From Candidatus Aenigmatarchaeota archaeon (GTDB lineage: Archaea > Aenigmatarchaeota > Aenigmatarchaeia > QMZS01), in the NCBI GenBank assembly GCA_003663355.1, contig QMZV01000028.1, positions 1 to 8,780 of the forward strand: DNA of 8,780 nt, in the 5' to 3' direction. The first letter of the stretch is position 1; the number at the start of each line of letters is the position of its first letter. The notes below the pieces were generated by a model. That model saw nothing but the letters and a program-made list of their open reading frames with translations, was not told the origin of the DNA and did not search any database. The translations under genes were made by a program, and so were the position numbers. Below are positions 5,994 through 8,780 of the stretch, one piece after another.

Positions 5994-7589
5994 ATGAAGA
6001 AATTGATTACCTCTGCTTTACCATATGTTCACGGAGTCCCTCATTTAGGAAATATAATTGGTTCTGTTCTTCCAGCAGATGTCTATGCAAGATTTTGCAG
6101 ATTAAGGGGCGAGGAAGTTTTGTTTATATGCGGTTCTGATTCACACGGCACAATGTTTGAAATTGCTGCGGAGAGAAGAAACACAACTCCAAAAAAACTT
6201 GCTTATGAAAATCACAAGAAAGTGATAGAAATTTTTGAGAAATTTAAATTAAGCTTTGATTATTACGGGATTACTGATTCAGAGACAAACAGAGAATTCA
6301 CTTATCACATTTTTAGAAAATTAGATGAAAATGGTTATATTAAAGAAAAAGAAGTTGAGAGCGCTTATTGTGAGAGATGCAACAGATTTTTGCCAGACAG
6401 ATTTATTGAAGGAAAATGTCCGTTTTGCGGAGGTTTAACAAGGGGAGACCAATGTGACGATTGCGGAAAATTGATGAATATAAAAGAAATAATAGAGCCT
6501 CACTGTGTTCTCTGCAACGGAGAAATAACTTTTAAAAAAACAAGACACTTATTTTTGGATTTGCCGAAATTTGAAAAAGAATTATTTGATTTTGTTAAAA
6601 ATAGCAGAGGATGGAGCAAACTTGCAAAAAAAGAAACTTTAGGATTTCTTAAACAAGGATTAAAACCGAGAGCAATTACAAGAGATGCAAGTTGGGGGTT
6701 TAAAGTTCCAAAAAAAAACTATGAAAACAAAGTCTTCTATGTGTGGTTTGATGCCCCAATTGGTTATCTTTCCTTTACAAAAGAATGGTGTCTAAAAAAC
6801 GATCAGAAATTTGAAGAATGGTGGAAAAACGAAAAAACAAAACTTGTGCAATTCATGGGAAAGGATAACACAATTTTCCATTCAATAATTTTCCCTGCAA
6901 TGTTGCTTGGCTGCAGAGAGAATTGGAAACTTGCAGATAGATTGATTTCTTGCGGTTGGCTTAAAACAGAAGGAATAAAATTCTCAAAGAGCAGGGGAAA
7001 AGGTCTCACAACAGAAGAAGCACTTAAAAAATATCCAGCAGATTATTGGAGATTTGTTTTAGTTTCCTTATATCCTGAACAGAATGATTCTGTCTTCTCA
7101 ATTAAAATTTTTAAGGAAACTATAAATAATGAATTTGCAGATATTATTGGAAACTTTGTTCACAGAGTTCTTTCTTTTTGTTATTCCAATTTTAAAGAAA
7201 TTCCAAGACCTGATATATTTTATCCAATACCAGAAGAAATAAAAGAATTAAAGAATATTTTTAAAACAATTACAAAAAATTTTGAAGAATGCAAGTTTAG
7301 AGAAGCTCTGAAAAATATTATACATTACTGCAAAATTTCAAATGCCTATTTTAACAACAAAGAGCCATGGAAAAAAGAAGGAGAAGAGAAAAAAGAGATT
7401 TGTTTTTATTCTGGAAATTTGGCTAAAAATTTGGCAATCTTTCTTTATCCAATTGTACCAAATTTCTCAGAGAAAGTTTTTGATTTTTTAAACTTGAATT
7501 TTAAAAAAATAAGATGGATTGATTCAGCAGAATTTAATTTCAGCGGGAAAATAAAAAAACCAAAGCCGTTGATAGAAAAAATAAAATAG
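5994..7589 (+). CDS. metG: methionyl-tRNA synthetase (catalytic and anticodon-binding domains only)
   Basis: MetG charges tRNA(Met), initiator and elongator, with methionine at the cost of ATP in the cytosol. The class I signatures are clear. HLGN (17-20, the HIGH motif) follows ALPYVHGVP, and KFSKS (329-333, the KMSKS motif in its archaeal/eukaryotic spelling) follows GWLKTEGI. Between them are the family blocks AITRDASWG (227-235) and YVWFDAPIGY (249-258). The connective-peptide zinc region has four knuckles: C126/C129, C142/C145, C154/C157 and C171/C174, so two zinc ions are expected. The all-alpha anticodon-binding domain runs from about 375 to the end. At 531 residues the protein stops there and lacks the C-terminal Trbp111/EMAP-II-like tRNA-binding domain found in many bacterial MetRS. 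Some archaea encode that domain separately; no such gene is in the window. It is monocistronic here and ends 15 bp from the convergent sufB. Confidence 0.97.
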   Translation: MKKLITSALPYVHGVPHLGNIIGSVLPADVYARFCRLRGEEVLFICGSDSHGTMFEIAAERRNTTPKKLAYENHKKVIEIFEKFKLSFDYYGITDSETNREFTYHIFRKLDENGYIKEKEVESAYCERCNRFLPDRFIEGKCPFCGGLTRGDQCDDCGKLMNIKEIIEPHCVLCNGEITFKKTRHLFLDLPKFEKELFDFVKNSRGWSKLAKKETLGFLKQGLKPRAITRDASWGFKVPKKNYENKVFYVWFDAPIGYLSFTKEWCLKNDQKFEEWWKNEKTKLVQFMGKDNTIFHSIIFPAMLLGCRENWKLADRLISCGWLKTEGIKFSKSRGKGLTTEEALKKYPADYWRFVLVSLYPEQNDSVFSIKIFKETINNEFADIIGNFVHRVLSFCYSNFKEIPRPDIFYPIPEEIKELKNIFKTITKNFEECKFREALKNIIHYCKISNAYFNNKEPWKKEGEEKKEICFYSGNLAKNLAIFLYPIVPNFSEKVFDFLNLNFKKIRWIDSAEFNFSGKIKKPKPLIEKIK

Positions 7590-7604
7590 AGTAAAAGAGT
7601 ATTT

Positions 7605-8513
7605 CTACATTTCCAAAAAACCATTAACTATCAAATCTATTGCCTCTTGCTCATTCAAACCCCTTGTTCTGAGATAATGCAATTCTTCCTCGGAGATTTT
7701 TCCAATTGATGCTTCGTGAGTTATCTGAGATCTGTTATCTTTGCACACCAATTCTGGAATTAATGAAATTTTTGAAGTTTTATCAATAAGCAGACCTTGA
7801 CAATCCAAATGACCTTTGCTCTCTGCTTCCGCCGTAATTGACGAGTGCGATAAAATTTTACTGTTCTCTTTTCCAACAAATCTCAATTTCAGTATGCCGG
7901 AGGAATTATTTTCTTTCAATATTAAATCATCTTTTATTTTCATCTTAGAATTCTTGCAGATCCCGCTTATCTTCAGATTTGCAGCAGACTTTTTCAAACA
8001 CACAACTTTTGTTATAAGTGATAAATTTTTTGGTGATGAAACAGTATTGTAATTATAATCCAATCTGGAGTTTTTCTCTAAATAAAATTCATAATCCGAA
8101 TTTACCTCATCTCCGTCATTCCATGAGTGCAGATGATTGTATTTAAGATGAGCGCCTTCCTTCAGGATTATCTTGCCTCTTGCGTAATGCACTCCATCCA
8201 AACCTTTCTTTAATGAACCACAAGTTCCATTTATGGAAATTTTCAAATTTTTATCAATTATCACTATGTTTTGCATTTCCTGTTTTATCTTTTTGGAATT
8301 AATGGTTACGCAAGTAATAAGAGGATATTTTATCTGCTTCTTGACAAATATAAAATAACCTTCTTTTGGTTTTCCATATAAATATTTTTTTAACCATTCA
8401 TATTTATTTAAAGCTTCTGAAATCCTCATCAATTCAACACCTTTAGATTTTAAAATATTTGCACTATGATCTATTTGAATATAATTTGCATTTTTTGCAC
8501 TCTTCATAATCAT
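7605..8513 (-). CDS. sufB: SufB/SufD-family Fe-S scaffold, SufB-like, short archaeal form
   Basis: This is the scaffold of the SUF iron-sulfur assembly system, which acts in the cytosol with the SufC ATPase. At 302 residues it is much shorter than bacterial SufB. It contains the SufBD beta-helix core and the diagnostic ending HEASIGKISEEELHYLRTRG, then NEQEAIDLIVNGFL. Compared with E. coli SufB from memory, C238 matches C405, and H266/E267 match H433/E434. The Cys-to-His spacing is 28 in both, so it looks like a SufB rather than a SufD. C257 matches a further SufB Cys position. The N-terminus has YIQIDHS and ISEALNKYEWLKKYL, shared with archaeal homologues, which supports ATG 8513 (or 8507) over the internal ATG 8429. 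That choice overlaps sufC by 50 bp, implying coupled translation. No second sufB/sufD, sufS, sufU or sufE lies here. Confidence 0.92.
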   Translation of the reverse strand: MIMKSAKNANYIQIDHSANILKSKGVELMRISEALNKYEWLKKYLYGKPKEGYFIFVKKQIKYPLITCVTINSKKIKQEMQNIVIIDKNLKISINGTCGSLKKGLDGVHYARGKIILKEGAHLKYNHLHSWNDGDEVNSDYEFYLEKNSRLDYNYNTVSSPKNLSLITKVVCLKKSAANLKISGICKNSKMKIKDDLILKENNSSGILKLRFVGKENSKILSHSSITAEAESKGHLDCQGLLIDKTSKISLIPELVCKDNRSQITHEASIGKISEEELHYLRTRGLNEQEAIDLIVNGFLEM

Positions 8514-8780
8514 ACTCTCTTATGGTTTTTAATACCTTTTTAAAATTTTTTTCTTTACATATTATCTTTCCGTCAACCATCACATTAACAAAATCAGGTT
8601 TCAGAAAATTAAGTATTTCTCCCATATGTGTAATTAATAAAACCGAAACTTTTTTATCAATTAACTCTTTTTTTATAATTTCTCCAACTTTTTCCAATTT
8701 TTTAATATCCAATCCTGAATCAATTTCATCAAAAATTGCGAGTTTTGGATTTAAAGATATTATCTGTATCAGTTCTGAAA
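8464..8780 (-). CDS. sufC: Fe-S assembly ATPase SufC, C-terminal part (5' end beyond right edge)
   Basis: SufC is the ABC-type ATPase that drives conformational change of the SufB scaffold. The frame is open from the window edge, and only the last 104 residues are visible, under half of the usual length of about 250. They include ELIQIISLNPKLAIFDE (Walker B, about 8725-8742), DSGLD (D-loop, about 8707-8721), LLITHM with the H-loop His at 8626-8628, and VNVMVDGKII, all typical of SufC. The frame can be read from an internal TTG at 8712, but that would drop Walker B, so the true start is outside the window. The last residues (EYDYEECKKCKLYSNRS) carry a C-x2-C that I do not know from standard SufC, which usually ends soon after a KGY-W element. 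The gene precedes and overlaps sufB by 50 bp; the promoter is upstream, outside the window. Confidence 0.94.
   Translation of the reverse strand, partial: SELIQIISLNPKLAIFDEIDSGLDIKKLEKVGEIIKKELIDKKVSVLLITHMGEILNFLKPDFVNVMVDGKIICKEKNFKKVLKTIREYDYEECKKCKLYSNRS

Noticed and set aside
7816..8052. Plus-strand frame of 78 residues inside sufB, and similar frames at 4592-4795, 5387-5629 and 6803-7009 (minus).
   Set aside because: All are shadows of well-supported genes and lack motifs of their own.
1..8780. CRISPR arrays, tRNA or rRNA genes, riboswitches and long direct repeats.
   Set aside because: Nearly all bases are covered by coding frames, and the remaining gaps are under 60 bp. No regularly spaced repeats, cloverleaf or conserved RNA element could be seen.

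Overview
The window is AT-rich, with tightly packed genes, short intergenic gaps, A/T-only TATA-like promoter boxes and mostly no clear Shine-Dalgarno sequences. Several proteins are archaeal in type: paired TadC/ArlJ-like membrane proteins, a class III (KGQ) pilin-like signal, an archaeal/eukaryote-type MetRS (KFSKS signature) and a small single SufB-like scaffold. I infer an archaeon, most likely a DPANN-type lineage (Pacearchaeota/Woesearchaeota-like). This rests on protein style and remembered family resemblance, not on a search.

Layout. (1) 1-378, minus: remnant of an IS110-family transposase whose 5' end is missing and which abuts the next gene. (2) 382-795, minus: conserved small archaeal protein, possibly SecB-like in fold. 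(3) 796-851: divergent promoter region. (4) 852-4570, plus: a compact five-gene cluster with overlaps or 1-bp gaps. It encodes two T2SSF (TadC-like) membrane proteins, a class III pilin-like protein, a large N-anchored extracellular protein dense in N-glycosylation sequons, and an eight-cysteine zinc-finger microprotein of 46 residues. (5) 4567-5934, minus: signal peptide, extracellular Ig-like domains, one membrane helix and a cytoplasmic beta domain. (6) 5935-5993: second divergent promoter. (7) 5994-7589, plus: metG. (8) 7605-8780, minus: a SufB-like gene preceded by the C-terminal part of sufC, which runs off the right edge.

How the genes work together. The 852-4428 genes look like part of a type IV pilus-like or pseudopilus assembly system: a split T2SSF platform plus two envelope proteins with N-terminal anchors. 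The assembly ATPase and the prepilin peptidase are not in the window. The sufC-sufB pair resembles the minimal two-component SUF (SMS) iron-sulfur scaffold, because a single SufBD-type protein keeps the SufB catalytic Cys/His/Glu. MetG is housekeeping. The region is otherwise ordinary for such an archaeon. The most interesting parts are the compact pilus-like operon with its Cys-rich loop, its sequon-dense partner and its zinc microprotein, followed by the minimal Suf pair.
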